Shown one piece after another: positions 8,440 through 18,139 of a DNA stretch of 64,000 nt. Under the pieces are notes generated by a model, which saw nothing but the letters and a program-made list of their open reading frames with translations, ran no database searches and was not told where the DNA came from. The DNA is from Oceanospirillum sp048268485. Lineage in GTDB: Bacteria; Pseudomonadota; Gammaproteobacteria; Pseudomonadales; Halomonadaceae. Every line of letters begins with the position of its first letter. Positions within the stretch are counted from its first letter, which is position 1. Position numbers and translations under genes: made by a program. The stretch lies in the NCBI GenBank assembly GCA_048268485.1, contig JBLWVL010000006.1, forward strand, positions 62,001-126,000, read 5' to 3'.

Positions 8440-9423
8440 TTACTGAATACCCAGAGCTTTCAGGGTTTTCTCAGCAACAGCAGCCGGAAGAGGCACATAA
8501 CCATCCTTCACAACAACTTCCTGACCCTGCTTGGACATAACCATCTTGATAAACTCACGCTCAAGCGGCTGCAGCGGCTGGTTAGGCTTCTTGTTCACAT
8601 AAACGTACAGGAAGCGGGACAGCGGAAACTTACCACTGATTGCATTATCGTTATCAGCTTCGTAGTACGGCTGACCTTCTTTCTTAGCCAGAGGTACTGC
8701 TCTCACACTGGATGTTTTATAACCCATACCGGAGTAACCGATTGCGTTAATAGAGGTACTCACAGACTGTACAACAGATGCTGAACCTGGCTGTTCATTA
8801 ACACTGTTTTTGAAGTCACCCTTACACAGCGCCTTACCTTTAAAGTAACCATAGGTACCGGATACTGAGTTACGGCCGTACAACTGGATATCACGATTTG
8901 CCCAAGAGCCAGTCAGACCAAGATCTCCCCACTTCTTAGCATCAGATGGAGCACCACACTTGCGGGTAGAAGAGAAAATTGCGTCAACCTGCTCAATGCT
9001 CAGACCTTTGATCGGGTTATCTTTGTGCACGAATACAGCCAGAGCATCGATCGCTACGGGAACCGGAACCGGCTTATAACCAAAGCGGTTCTCAAATGCC
9101 TCCAGCTCTTTATCCTTCATTTTACGGCTCATAGGCCCAAGGTTCGCTGTACCTTCAGTCAGAGCTGGTGGCGCAGTTGAAGAGCCTGCTGCCTGGATCT
9201 GAATATTTACATTAGGATAAGTACGCTTATACTCTTCTGCCCACAAAGTCATCAGGTTAGCCAGAGTATCAGAACCAACGGAAGACAGATTCCCGGAGAC
9301 ACCACTTGCTTTTTCATAGCTTGGCAGATTCGGATCAACTTTAGCGGCGGCATTGGCCGTAATAGCTGTAACAGTACCTGCAGCAACCAGGGAAACCGCT
9401 GCAATCATCTTCTTCATTTTCAT
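8440..9423 (-). CDS. pstS: Periplasmic phosphate-binding protein PstS
   Basis: The 327-aa protein has a cleavable signal peptide (Lys-rich start, hydrophobic core to about residue 24, ending ANA-A). Phosphate-contact regions are visible as SVGSDTLANL, AAGSSTAPPAL and GRNSVSGTYGYF. It captures phosphate in the periplasm for PstC/PstA. The start has a good ribosome-binding site (CAGGAG, 6 bases before ATG). It has its own Pho-box promoter upstream and its own terminator, which fits the higher PstS level usual for binding proteins. Confidence 0.95.
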   Translation of the reverse strand: MKMKKMIAAVSLVAAGTVTAITANAAAKVDPNLPSYEKASGVSGNLSSVGSDTLANLMTLWAEEYKRTYPNVNIQIQAAGSSTAPPALTEGTANLGPMSRKMKDKELEAFENRFGYKPVPVPVAIDALAVFVHKDNPIKGLSIEQVDAIFSSTRKCGAPSDAKKWGDLGLTGSWANRDIQLYGRNSVSGTYGYFKGKALCKGDFKNSVNEQPGSASVVQSVSTSINAIGYSGMGYKTSSVRAVPLAKKEGQPYYEADNDNAISGKFPLSRFLYVYVNKKPNQPLQPLEREFIKMVMSKQGQEVVVKDGYVPLPAAVAEKTLKALGIQ

Positions 9424-9501
9424 GTTATCTCCTGAACATTACGTCCGTTTTCTGTTTACCTAAATAAGGTGTGTATAACTATTTATATTGCTATGTGCTG
9501 T

Positions 9502-9535
9502 ACTATAGGCAGGCTTTGTGACAGTTATATGAATG
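9502..9535 (-). promoter_or_regulatory. Pho-box promoter of pstS
   Basis: On the minus strand, CATTCAT (9535-9529), spacer ATAA and CTGTCAC (9524-9518) match the Pho box in 12 of 14 positions if C or T is allowed at the last base. Ten bases further is TATAGT (9507-9502) as the -10. Transcription would start near 9495, giving a leader of about 70 bases. The rest of the 373-base gap to the thioesterase gene shows only short repeats of GTGATAG at 9661, 9681 and 9711 that I cannot interpret. Confidence 0.82.
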
Positions 9536-9796
9536 TCATATTCGACAAAGAAACTCTTTTGTAACCGACAGAAGCTTCTCAATAACATCCAGGGATCGAT
9601 GACAATATTGAGTCTGTAACTCATAAAAGCTCTTATCTGGCTCAGCGGTCATTGGGAATAGTGATAGTTAAAGAATTTAGTGATAGTCTGCGCCTGACAG
9701 ATGAAAAATCCGTGATAGAGTCCGACACCCAGTCGGCGTACCTGAAATTTGGTTCGATCAGACCTGGCAACATACTCAGACAAATAAGAAAAGCTA

Positions 9797-10210
9797 ATGA
9801 GCAACGTCGATAATATTGAAGATATTCCTTCACCAGTAGGTGAGCTGACACTAAAGATCGCTGCGACACCTCAGGATACTAATATCTACGGTGATATCGC
9901 CGGGGGCTGGTTAGTGTCTCAGATGGATCTGGCGGCAGAGATCAGCGCAGGCAAGCTGGCGAAAGGGCGCACCGCAACTGTAGCCATCAGCGAGATGGAC
10001 TTTCTCTGCCCGGTTCGTATCGGATCAACAGTTGGCATCTATACCCATGTTAAAGAGGTGGGCCACAGCTCGATTAGCGTTCGTGTCGAGGCCTGGATTC
10101 AGCCGCCGTTTGAAAGCGACGAGCAGGAAATGTTTAAGGTGTCTGATGCTAAGTTTGTGATGGTCGCCATTGACGGCAATGGCCGGATTCGCGCTGTACC
10201 GGAATCCTGA
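9797..10210 (+). CDS. yciA: Acyl-CoA thioesterase, YciA-type hotdog protein
   Basis: This single hotdog-fold domain of 137 aa has the hallmark segment TNIYGDIAGGWLVSQMDLAA near residues 28-47. In it the Asp of GDI and the following helix form the active site of YciA-type thioesterases. VAISEMDFLCPVRIGS follows as the second strand pair. The enzyme hydrolyses acyl-CoA thioesters in the cytoplasm. The length fits the family. The gene stands alone between the divergent pstS promoter and a convergent binding-protein gene, and ends in its own terminator. The exact substrate cannot be told from the sequence. Confidence 0.85.
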   Translation: MSNVDNIEDIPSPVGELTLKIAATPQDTNIYGDIAGGWLVSQMDLAAEISAGKLAKGRTATVAISEMDFLCPVRIGSTVGIYTHVKEVGHSSISVRVEAWIQPPFESDEQEMFKVSDAKFVMVAIDGNGRIRAVPES

Positions 10211-10257
10211 GCAGGTTTTCAGTATTAGAAAATGGAACAATTCTATTGCGCAAAAGA

Positions 10258-10287
10258 AGAGGCTGATAAAAACCAGCCTCTTTTTTG
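10258..10287 (+). terminator. Intrinsic terminator after the thioesterase gene
   Basis: AGAGGCTG at 10258-10265 pairs with CAGCCTCT at 10274-10281 and is followed by a run of T. It lies 48 bases after the stop codon. Confidence 0.88.
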
Positions 10288-10344
10288 TTTTTAGCAGCTC
10301 TTACTTAGACTCGTAAGGAGAGACTAGACACGTAAAGAGAAACG

Positions 10345-11463
10345 TTATCCCTTACCTGTCATTAAACGACCGTTCAGATAAGCGTATTCAGAGATCTTCT
10401 GATAATCATCAGACAGATTACGGAAGTTTATAAAGGAGTCGTAGATGCGACGGCTCAGATCATCTTTTTGCGCTTCTTCAAATACCACTTCATCAGAAAT
10501 GGTCCGCAGCTCCTGATAAACATCAGAAGGCAGCTCTCGCAGCTCAACACCGTGATCATTGACCAGCTCTTTTAGTGCCACTGCATTGCGATAAGTTACC
10601 TCATCCATCATATCCTGGTTGGCAGCACGAGTTGCGACCATAACAACCTCCTGAAGATCATTAGGAAGTGCTTCAAACGCCGTTTTATTGATCATGCCTT
10701 CCAGTACAGAACCCGGCTCATGCCAGCCAGGGTAGTAGTAATATTTGGCTGCTTTATAAAGGCCGAAAGCTTTATCGTTGTATGGGCCAACCCATTCTGT
10801 CGCATCGATTGCACCAGTTTGCAGCGAGGTAAACAGCTCAGATCCCGGCAAACTAACCGCCGTACCGCCTGCTCGGTTAAGCACCTCACCGCCTAAACCT
10901 GGAATGCGCATTTTAAGGCCTTTCAGATCATCCAGTGAGTTAACTTCTTTATTGAACCAGCCCGCCATCTGCACACCAGTATTACCTACCGCAGTAGGAA
11001 TCAGGTTAAATGGCTCATAAACCTCTTTCCACAGCTCAAGACCACCACCGTAGTAGATCCAGCTAGCGATCTCTTGTGCGTTCAAGCCAAAAGGAACGGC
11101 AGCAAAAAACTGTGCAGCCGGTGCCTTACCCTTCCAGTAATACGAAGCACTATGTCCCATTTGTGCCGTACCTTCTGATACCGCATCAAACACGCCAAAC
11201 GCAGGTACCAGTTCTCCAGCCCCATAAACCTTAATTTCCAGACGACCGCCGCTCATTTTGGTGATCTTTTCTGCAAGACTGTTCGCTGCGGTACCTAAGC
11301 CTGGAAAGTTCTTAGGCCAGGTAGTCACCATTTTCCACTTAATTTTTTCTTGCTTTGCGCTTGCCTGCTGTTTTTCACTGCCCGATTCAGAACCGGTACA
11401 ACCTGCCAGTACAGCACCTGCTGCGCCCACACCCAGTGCGGTAACAAACTCACGACGCTTCAT
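10345..11463 (-). CDS. TRAP transporter solute-binding lipoprotein (DctP/TakP family)
   Basis: The 372-aa protein belongs to the DctP superfamily, with the conserved Arg in DLKGLKMRIPG and the ligand-region segments GAIDATEWVGPY and YYYYPGWHEPG. The WVGPY and WHEP features resemble the 2-oxo-acid-binding TakP subgroup. The N-terminus combines a twin-arginine motif (RREF, residues 3-6) with lipobox LAGC (Cys22), so it is predicted to be a Tat-exported lipoprotein. No membrane subunits (DctQ, DctM) are in the window, so its partner transporter is elsewhere or lacking. The substrate is an inference. Confidence 0.88.
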   Translation of the reverse strand: MKRREFVTALGVGAAGAVLAGCTGSESGSEKQQASAKQEKIKWKMVTTWPKNFPGLGTAANSLAEKITKMSGGRLEIKVYGAGELVPAFGVFDAVSEGTAQMGHSASYYWKGKAPAAQFFAAVPFGLNAQEIASWIYYGGGLELWKEVYEPFNLIPTAVGNTGVQMAGWFNKEVNSLDDLKGLKMRIPGLGGEVLNRAGGTAVSLPGSELFTSLQTGAIDATEWVGPYNDKAFGLYKAAKYYYYPGWHEPGSVLEGMINKTAFEALPNDLQEVVMVATRAANQDMMDEVTYRNAVALKELVNDHGVELRELPSDVYQELRTISDEVVFEEAQKDDLSRRIYDSFINFRNLSDDYQKISEYAYLNGRLMTGKG

Positions 11464-11636
11464 GCTTTTTAGCTCCTGATTTTTATTTTCTTGTTTTCAT
11501 TTTTTAAGTGTATCACGACTAAAATTATCAGATTTTCAGTCAGGTTACACTATTCCGGAGTGATCAAACCCTGAATGCCTGTAAAGATCAGCAGACGATC
11601 CTGGGTCAATAGCAGTAGCTACATCTGCTGTAGCTT

Positions 11637-13853
11637 TTATAAGGCTTCCAGCTTAGCAAAGCCTGCCATTAGCCATTTTTCACCATCATCATCAAAATTC
11701 ACCTGAATTCGGGCCTTTGCGCCCTGTCCTTCATAGTTCAGTACAATGCCTTCACCAAAAACAGCATGTTTAACCCTTTGTCCCACCATCAGCGCTGGCC
11801 CACCGTCACCACTGTCCAGGGCTTCAGTTGGCTTCCATTGAGACCCCGGGCGACTGCTGGTGACCGGCTTGGAGATCTGGCCGCGCAGGCGTACCTCTTC
11901 CAGCAGATGCTCAGGGATTTCACGAACGAAGCGGGAAGGCGTGTTATAGGTTTCCCGGCCGTGTAAGCGGCGCATCTCGGCATAGGTGATGTAAAGTTTC
12001 TTCATGGCACGGGTGATTCCCACATAACAGAGGCGACGCTCTTCCTGGAGCCGTGAAGGGTCTTCCATCGACATTTTATGTGGGAACAACCCTTCTTCGA
12101 CACCAGCCATAAATACCAGCGGGAACTCCAGACCTTTTGCCGAATGCAGTGTCATCAGCTGTACGGCATCTTCATATTCATCTGCCTGCTGTTCACCCGC
12201 ATCAAGGGCAGCCTCAGACAGGAAGCTCTGTAGCATGATCAGAGTATCCGCCCCCTCATCTTCATCTGTTTCGACGGGGTCTTCCGAAGGTGTAAAGCCC
12301 CGGGCTGCGGTAACCAGCTCTTCGAGGTTTTCTACCCGGGCCTGACCTTTTTCGCCTTTTTCCTGACGGTGAAACTCCACCAGGCCAGTGATCTCATTCA
12401 CATGATCAACCAGTTCATGAAGACTGAGTTCATGGGCAGAGTCTTCCAGCTGGTCCAGCAGTGCCATAAAGCCACTTAGTGCAGATAGTGCCCGGGCGGG
12501 TAAAATTTTATTGGCAATACAATGCCCTGCAGCGTCCCACAAAGAGCAACCTTCATTACGGGCCAGTTCACGCAGTGTATCAATCGTTTTCGCACCAATA
12601 CCACGGGTCGGCGTATTGATCACACGCTCAAGGGCTGCATCATCGTTTCTGCTCTGGATCAGGCGCAGGTAGGCGAGAGAGTTTTTGATTTCCAGTCGCT
12701 CATAAAAGCGCTGCCCCCCATAAATCCGGTAGGGGGTTCCTGCACGGATCAGGGCTTCTTCCAGCACCCGCGACTGGGCATTGGAGCGATACAGAATGGC
12801 GGTTTCAGAACGGGTCCCGCCTTCCTGTACCCATTTTTCTATGGTACTGACAATAAAGCGCGCTTCATCCTGCTCGTTAAAACCGGCATACAGGGCAATG
12901 GGTTCACCCTCATTACCCTCCGTCCAGAGCTCTTTACCCATGCGATCAAAATTATTGGCAATCAGGCTATTAGCCGCTTCCAGAATAGTCCCGGTAGAGC
13001 GGTAATTCTGCTCCAGCCGAACCGTCTTACTACCATCAAAGTCGGTGGCAAACTGGTGGATATTTTCAACTTTTGCGCCACGCCAGCCATAGATGGACTG
13101 ATCATCATCACCCACCACAGTCAGCAGATTGTTATGACCGGATGTCAGCAGGCGTAACCATGCATACTGAATAGTATTGGTGTCCTGAAATTCATCCACC
13201 AAAATATGACGGAAGCGTTCCTGGTAATGCTTCAGCAATAAAGGATTATCCCGCAGAAGCTCATGGGCGCGCAGTAACAGCTCACCAAAATCCACCAGGC
13301 CAGTACGCTGACAGTGCTCTTCATAGAGGCTATAAAGATGATTCATGGTGGCGGTGAAGCGGTCGCCGGTATCCATAAAGTAGCCTGCGCGGCGACCTTC
13401 ATCTTTTTGGCCATTGATATATCCCTGAACCTGTCGTGGTGGCCAGCGCTCATCATCAATACCATGATCTTTCATCAGGCGCTTTATCAGGCGTAGCTGA
13501 TCATCGGAGTCCAGAATCTGGAAATTTTCCGGTAACCTGGCATCCCGCCAGTGGGTTCTTAGCAAACGGTGTGCGATACCGTGAAATGTTCCAACCCAGA
13601 AGTTACGCATGGGTAAACCCAGTAAAGCCTCCAACCGGGTCCGCATCTCTGCAGCGGCCTTGTTGGTGAAGGTTACCGACATGATACTGTGGGGGGAGAT
13701 ACCTTCGACCTGCACCAGCCAGCCGATCCTATGCACCAGAACCCGGGTTTTACCACTGCCGGCGCCAGCCAAAACCAGCATATGCTGCGCCGGTGCAGTA
13801 ACCGCTTCACGTTGAGCATCATTCAGGGCGTCGATAAGGTGTGTAACTTCCAT
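11637..13853 (-). CDS. uvrD: DNA helicase II, UvrD
   Basis: The 738-aa superfamily 1A 3'-5' helicase works in nucleotide-excision and mismatch repair. Visible motifs are Q motif LNDAQREAV, motif I GAGSGKT (residues 30-36), Ia TFTNKAAAEM, II DEFQDTN, III GDDDQSIYGWRGA, IV EQNYRS, V LMTLHSAKGLEFP and VI VGITRAMKKL. The C-terminus carries the UvrD/PcrA Tudor-like region (VGQRVKHAVFGEGIV). The similarity runs end to end with E. coli UvrD (720 aa), which separates it from Rep. I see no LexA box of the CTGT-N8-ACAG type upstream. Confidence 0.97.
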   Translation of the reverse strand: MEVTHLIDALNDAQREAVTAPAQHMLVLAGAGSGKTRVLVHRIGWLVQVEGISPHSIMSVTFTNKAAAEMRTRLEALLGLPMRNFWVGTFHGIAHRLLRTHWRDARLPENFQILDSDDQLRLIKRLMKDHGIDDERWPPRQVQGYINGQKDEGRRAGYFMDTGDRFTATMNHLYSLYEEHCQRTGLVDFGELLLRAHELLRDNPLLLKHYQERFRHILVDEFQDTNTIQYAWLRLLTSGHNNLLTVVGDDDQSIYGWRGAKVENIHQFATDFDGSKTVRLEQNYRSTGTILEAANSLIANNFDRMGKELWTEGNEGEPIALYAGFNEQDEARFIVSTIEKWVQEGGTRSETAILYRSNAQSRVLEEALIRAGTPYRIYGGQRFYERLEIKNSLAYLRLIQSRNDDAALERVINTPTRGIGAKTIDTLRELARNEGCSLWDAAGHCIANKILPARALSALSGFMALLDQLEDSAHELSLHELVDHVNEITGLVEFHRQEKGEKGQARVENLEELVTAARGFTPSEDPVETDEDEGADTLIMLQSFLSEAALDAGEQQADEYEDAVQLMTLHSAKGLEFPLVFMAGVEEGLFPHKMSMEDPSRLQEERRLCYVGITRAMKKLYITYAEMRRLHGRETYNTPSRFVREIPEHLLEEVRLRGQISKPVTSSRPGSQWKPTEALDSGDGGPALMVGQRVKHAVFGEGIVLNYEGQGAKARIQVNFDDDGEKWLMAGFAKLEAL

Positions 13854-14072
13854 AATCTTCCAGTTATTTTGGCGAGTGATCAGGGCAAAGCTGGCATATT
13901 GCCTAGGCTGTAAGGTGATTTTTACCGTCGAGACTCTATCACAATATGTTACTGAAAACCTTTATCAGCCTATTCTGAAGCAAAGGTGCATCTGTTATCT
14001 TTAATCATCAGAGGCTTAAGGGAATTGAGCCCACAAAACAAAAATAAGACGACACCAGAGTAATAACTAACC

Positions 14073-17003
14073 ATGACCTATCCTGAAGAGTCTTCTTTTC
14101 TGCAGGAACAGGCTGATGCGACCTCCTTCGATCAGGCCTTGCTCTGCGAACAACTGACATTGTTATACAGGGATTCCACAGCATATTACCGGCTGGGTAT
14201 GGGCTGCGCCCTGGTGTGTTGCACTTTGCTGTGGGATAGCACAGCAAATATACTATTGGGGTTCTGGTTGCTGACCTATGCCTTACTGACGTGGGGCGGG
14301 ATTAACCTTAACAACCGATTCCAGAAATACCTGAACCATAAACCCTCAGATACAGCCGCAAGCTCGGCCAACAAGCTCAGCCGATGGCGACACCTCTTTA
14401 CTTTAGGCGGCACGCTGGTTGGCAGCTGCTGGGGCCTGCTACTGGTCTGCCTGACACCAGAATCCAGTATTTTGCTGCAGTCCGTGGTTATTCTGGCCAT
14501 GACAGGGCTCGCTCTCTATGCCAGTGCTATCTTTTCGGCACTGCTTATCAGCTACCTTGGGTTTGTTCTGCCAGCCTTTATCCCTTTTCTATTGCGGGAG
14601 TTTAATAGTCCGGAACCTTTGCTTTCTCCCTCGGTAATTCTGGTTTTCCTCAGCTTTCTGATCTATAGCGCCTGGCGAAACCATCTGCTGCTAAAAAACT
14701 CTCTGAGCCAGAATGTTAATAATCGCCGACTGCTGAAAGAGGTTAGCCGCGAGCAGAAAATTACTCAGCAGCTTAACCAGCAGCTCGAAGCAGAGGCAAA
14801 AATCAGAGCAGAAGCTGAACAGAAGCTGCAACAGGCACAGTCCAGCCTTGAACGTCAGATTCAGGAACGTACACAAGCTCTGTCAGAGGCCAATCAACAT
14901 CTGAAAACAGCAATATCTGAGCAGCGCCAGGCCAGTATTGACCTCGAACGTAACCGCCAGCGTTACTCCAAAGCAATTGAAGCCAGTGACCTAGGTCTTT
15001 GGGAGTGGAATCTGGAAACAGATGAGATTTATCATTCACATTTTGAGCAGCTGTTTGGTTACTCAGAACAGGAGATTCCCCACTTTATGGGACACCTGCA
15101 ACCTTTGGTGCATAAAGAAGATTATCCGGCACTGAGAACTGCATTGGTGGATACTCTAAAGGGTTATCTTGATCAGTTTAAAGTTCAGTTCCGCATCCGC
15201 CACAAAGGCGGTCAATGGCGATGGCTGGAGGATACCGGAAGGGTAATCGACCGTAACCCTCAGTCAGGAAAAGCCCGTAAAATGATCGGAACCCGCCGGG
15301 ACATTACCGATCAGATTTCCCGTGATGAACGACTACGCCTTGCCTGGCATGCTTTTGAAAGCTCCAATGAAGCAATTTTTATTCTTAATGAAGACTTTGT
15401 TATTACCAGCCTCAATGAAGCCTTCTACCAGATCACGGGCTATTCCTGTCAGGAGCTGCAAGGTACACCTTTCGATCAGAGCCCGCTTTGGCAGCTTGAT
15501 CAGGAGTTGAATAGAAAGATTCTCAAACAGCTGACTCAACTGGGGGCCTGGGAGGGTGAGCTAATTGAACAGCGCAAAAATGGTGACAAGTTCCCTGAAT
15601 GGCTTAAGATTTATCGTGTACCCTCCAAACAGAGCGAGGCCTCCCACTACGTTGGTATATTCTCAGACCTGACTCAGCGAAAAAAAGCGGAAGAGAAACT
15701 CAGCTATCTGGCGAATTACGATGACCTGACCGGCGTTGCGAACCGTAATCAATTCAAAGACCGACTGCATATTGCTATTTCACAGGCCCGGCTGAATAAC
15801 GGGAAAGTGGCTTTGATACTTCTCGATATTGACCGGTTCAAGGCGATTAATAATACGCTGGGACACGATGTCGGTGATCAGCTCTTAAAAGAACTGGCAA
15901 ATCGCCTGAACAACCAGATTCAGAAAGTAGATACTATTGCCCGCCTCGGGGCAGATGAATTTGCCCTGATTGTAGACCACTATGAACAGGAGTCTGACGT
16001 TACTGAGTTAGCCGAACAGATCTATCAACTGGTTCATACGCCACTTAAAATCGAAAACCATGAGCTGATTACCTCCTGCAGTATAGGAATTAGCCTGTTT
16101 CCGAAGCACACCCGAGGCCTTAATATTTTAGTTAACCAGGCAGATCTGGCCCGCAATAAAGTAAAACAGTTAGGCGGCTCAGGATTCGAGTTCTACTCAG
16201 AAGAGCTGCAAACCGGTTCTCTTGAACGCTTAAAAATGGAAAGCGACCTTCGCAAAGCGCTGCAGCGTGATGAATTATGTGTCTACTATCAACCTAAAGT
16301 ATCACTCAAAAAAGATCAGATATTTGAGGCTGAAGCCCTTGTGCGATGGAACCACCCTGAATCAGGCCTTATTTCGCCGGGCTCGTTTATTCCTATCGCC
16401 GAAGAAACAGGGTTAGTGGCGGCCTTGGGTGAACAAGTACTGATTAAATCTTGCCGACAAGTGAAAGAATGGCTGGATAAGGGGGTCGAAATTAAGGTCT
16501 CCGTTAATCTGTCAGCTCAGCAGCTGAGACATAATGACCTGGTGAGCTTTATCGATCAGACTATTCGGGAAGCGGGTATCCCTCACAAGCTGATTGAACT
16601 GGAGCTGACTGAAAGCTCCCTTATTGACGACCCTGAGCACACTGTCGAAGTCCTGGATCAGATTAGGGCACTGGGTATCACGCTGGCGATTGATGATTTT
16701 GGAACCGGCTATTCATCACTCAGCTATCTGCAGCGCTTTCCACTGGACATACTCAAGATCGACCGAAGCTTTCTGAAACAAATAAACAGCCCTGACCCTC
16801 AACAAGCCACACTCACAAAAGCCATTATCGCCCTGGGCCATAATCTTGAAATGAGAATTGTTGCTGAGGGTGTCGAAACCCGAGCTCAACTGGAGTTCCT
16901 CATTCGGCATGGTTGCGACTTTGCTCAGGGCTTCTACATAAGCCCACCAGTGCCGGCACAAACCTTTTTTGAACTGGTCGGGCAGTACAACAGCAAGATA
17001 TAA
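14073..17003 (+). CDS. Membrane PAS-PAS-GGDEF-EAL c-di-GMP protein
   Basis: The 976-aa protein has about six N-terminal membrane spans (residues 30-200) and a coiled coil (about 210-290). Two PAS domains follow (about 297-415 and 422-540), then GGDEF (from LANYDDLTG, near 541) and EAL (about 715-976). The EAL site looks active, with EAL at 754-756, ELTES, DDFGTGYSSL and KIDRSF all present. The cyclase signature reads RLGADEF (626-630 is GADEF) in place of GGDEF, so synthesis of c-di-GMP may be weak or absent. The likely net activity is c-di-GMP hydrolysis tuned by the PAS and membrane parts. The gene is monocistronic and ends at a terminator. Confidence 0.93.
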   Translation: MTYPEESSFLQEQADATSFDQALLCEQLTLLYRDSTAYYRLGMGCALVCCTLLWDSTANILLGFWLLTYALLTWGGINLNNRFQKYLNHKPSDTAASSANKLSRWRHLFTLGGTLVGSCWGLLLVCLTPESSILLQSVVILAMTGLALYASAIFSALLISYLGFVLPAFIPFLLREFNSPEPLLSPSVILVFLSFLIYSAWRNHLLLKNSLSQNVNNRRLLKEVSREQKITQQLNQQLEAEAKIRAEAEQKLQQAQSSLERQIQERTQALSEANQHLKTAISEQRQASIDLERNRQRYSKAIEASDLGLWEWNLETDEIYHSHFEQLFGYSEQEIPHFMGHLQPLVHKEDYPALRTALVDTLKGYLDQFKVQFRIRHKGGQWRWLEDTGRVIDRNPQSGKARKMIGTRRDITDQISRDERLRLAWHAFESSNEAIFILNEDFVITSLNEAFYQITGYSCQELQGTPFDQSPLWQLDQELNRKILKQLTQLGAWEGELIEQRKNGDKFPEWLKIYRVPSKQSEASHYVGIFSDLTQRKKAEEKLSYLANYDDLTGVANRNQFKDRLHIAISQARLNNGKVALILLDIDRFKAINNTLGHDVGDQLLKELANRLNNQIQKVDTIARLGADEFALIVDHYEQESDVTELAEQIYQLVHTPLKIENHELITSCSIGISLFPKHTRGLNILVNQADLARNKVKQLGGSGFEFYSEELQTGSLERLKMESDLRKALQRDELCVYYQPKVSLKKDQIFEAEALVRWNHPESGLISPGSFIPIAEETGLVAALGEQVLIKSCRQVKEWLDKGVEIKVSVNLSAQQLRHNDLVSFIDQTIREAGIPHKLIELELTESSLIDDPEHTVEVLDQIRALGITLAIDDFGTGYSSLSYLQRFPLDILKIDRSFLKQINSPDPQQATLTKAIIALGHNLEMRIVAEGVETRAQLEFLIRHGCDFAQGFYISPPVPAQTFFELVGQYNSKI

Positions 17004-17064
17004 GTAATAAAGGATATAAAGAGTAAGCGAGGAAGCACAGAGTAGCGAAGATATCCCATCATAG

Positions 17065-17090
17065 AACGGAGCACCACGCTCCGTTTTGTT
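17065..17090 (+). terminator. Intrinsic terminator after the GGDEF-EAL gene
   Basis: AACGGAGC at 17065-17072 pairs with GCTCCGTT at 17078-17085 (loop ACCAC), followed by TTGTT. It lies between this gene and the convergent hexR. Confidence 0.8.
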
Positions 17091-17109
17091 ATATTTTAGT
17101 TCAAAATCC

Positions 17110-17961
17110 TCAGCTATCTGTCAGCCGGAGAGAGTGCAGGCTGCGCTTCACAGCCTTAAGATGCTCAGCCAGTTTAGGGCCGCGCATCTTTGCCACACCC
17201 ACCGCCAGTACATCGATCATCACCAAATGAGCGATGCGTGAAGTCATTGGTGTATAAATCTCAGTATCTTCCGGCACATCGATGTAAAGGGGAATGGTAG
17301 CCAGCTCTGCCAGAGGTGAGCCACTGGGACAAAGCGCAATGACATTAGCTCCCGCCTCACGAACCAACTGTATACTTTGCAGCAGTGCTTTTGTCCGGCC
17401 AGTCTGAGAAATAGCCACAACCACATCAGTATCCGACAGAGTTACCGCAGACATATTCTGCATATGAGGATCAGAATAAGCCGCTGTGGACATCTGTAAA
17501 CGAAAAAACTTATGCTGAGCATCTGTCGCAACAGCACCAGATGCCCCAAAGCCAAAGAATTCTACCCGATCAGAGCTGCTTAATGCGGTGATCGCTTCCT
17601 GAACCTTCTCAGTATTAATACGGTTTTTAACAGCGAGCAAAGCACTGGCTGTCGTATCAAAAATACTGTTAGTAAAGTCGCTGACTGAATCATCCTGATT
17701 CATTGAGAACTGTGCAAAGCGCGTCTCTTTTGCCAGAACCTGAGCTAAACGTAGTTTAAAGTCCTGAAAACCATCACAGCCTAATGCACGACAAAAGCGA
17801 ACGACCGTGGGCTCACTGACATTGGCTTCTGTTGCCAAATCAACAATACGCATATGAATCACATCCGTTGCATGGTTCAGCACATAATCGGCAACCTTCT
17901 GCTCCGAACGGCGAAACTGTGTTTTTGAGTGATGGATTTTTTCCAGGATATTTTCTTTCAC
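17110..17961 (-). CDS. hexR: Transcriptional regulator HexR (RpiR family)
   Basis: The 283-aa protein has an N-terminal RpiR helix-turn-helix (about residues 20-75, with ATEANVSEPTVVRFCRALG) and a C-terminal SIS sugar-phosphate domain (about 120-260, with FGFGASGAVATDAQHKFFRL and ISQTGRTKALL). HexR controls central carbon genes and is released from DNA by 2-keto-3-deoxy-6-phosphogluconate. The residue pattern across both domains is that of HexR. No zwf, edd or eda gene is adjacent, so it is an orphan regulator here. I could not find a clear TGTAAT-type HexR palindrome upstream. Confidence 0.92.
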   Translation of the reverse strand: MKENILEKIHHSKTQFRRSEQKVADYVLNHATDVIHMRIVDLATEANVSEPTVVRFCRALGCDGFQDFKLRLAQVLAKETRFAQFSMNQDDSVSDFTNSIFDTTASALLAVKNRINTEKVQEAITALSSSDRVEFFGFGASGAVATDAQHKFFRLQMSTAAYSDPHMQNMSAVTLSDTDVVVAISQTGRTKALLQSIQLVREAGANVIALCPSGSPLAELATIPLYIDVPEDTEIYTPMTSRIAHLVMIDVLAVGVAKMRGPKLAEHLKAVKRSLHSLRLTDS

Positions 17962-18139
17962 CGGTTTACCACTGGTTAATTAAGCTCTTAGACGTCCGTT
18001 TATTTTACCTGTAACTTTGCCATAACGTCATTTTTTATTCCGGCGTTAAAATACCAGACTTGTCACAGGAATTTCATACACGCTATATTAGGATGGTAAT
18101 CCTAAATCGATACAGGTTGTCATTTACTTATCAATCAAG

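Noticed and set aside
9642..9869. 75-codon minus-strand frame upstream of the thioesterase gene
   Set aside because: It overlaps the 5' end of yciA, has no ribosome-binding site or family pattern, and ends within the gap without support.
11605..11640. Hairpin after uvrD (AGCTAC/GTAGCT)
   Set aside because: The stem is only six base pairs and no T run follows on the minus strand, so I cannot call it a terminator.
18115..18135. Possible Pho box upstream of the 73-aa gene
   Set aside because: Only one heptamer (TTGTCAT) fits and the second matches in four of seven positions. There is no -10 at the right distance.
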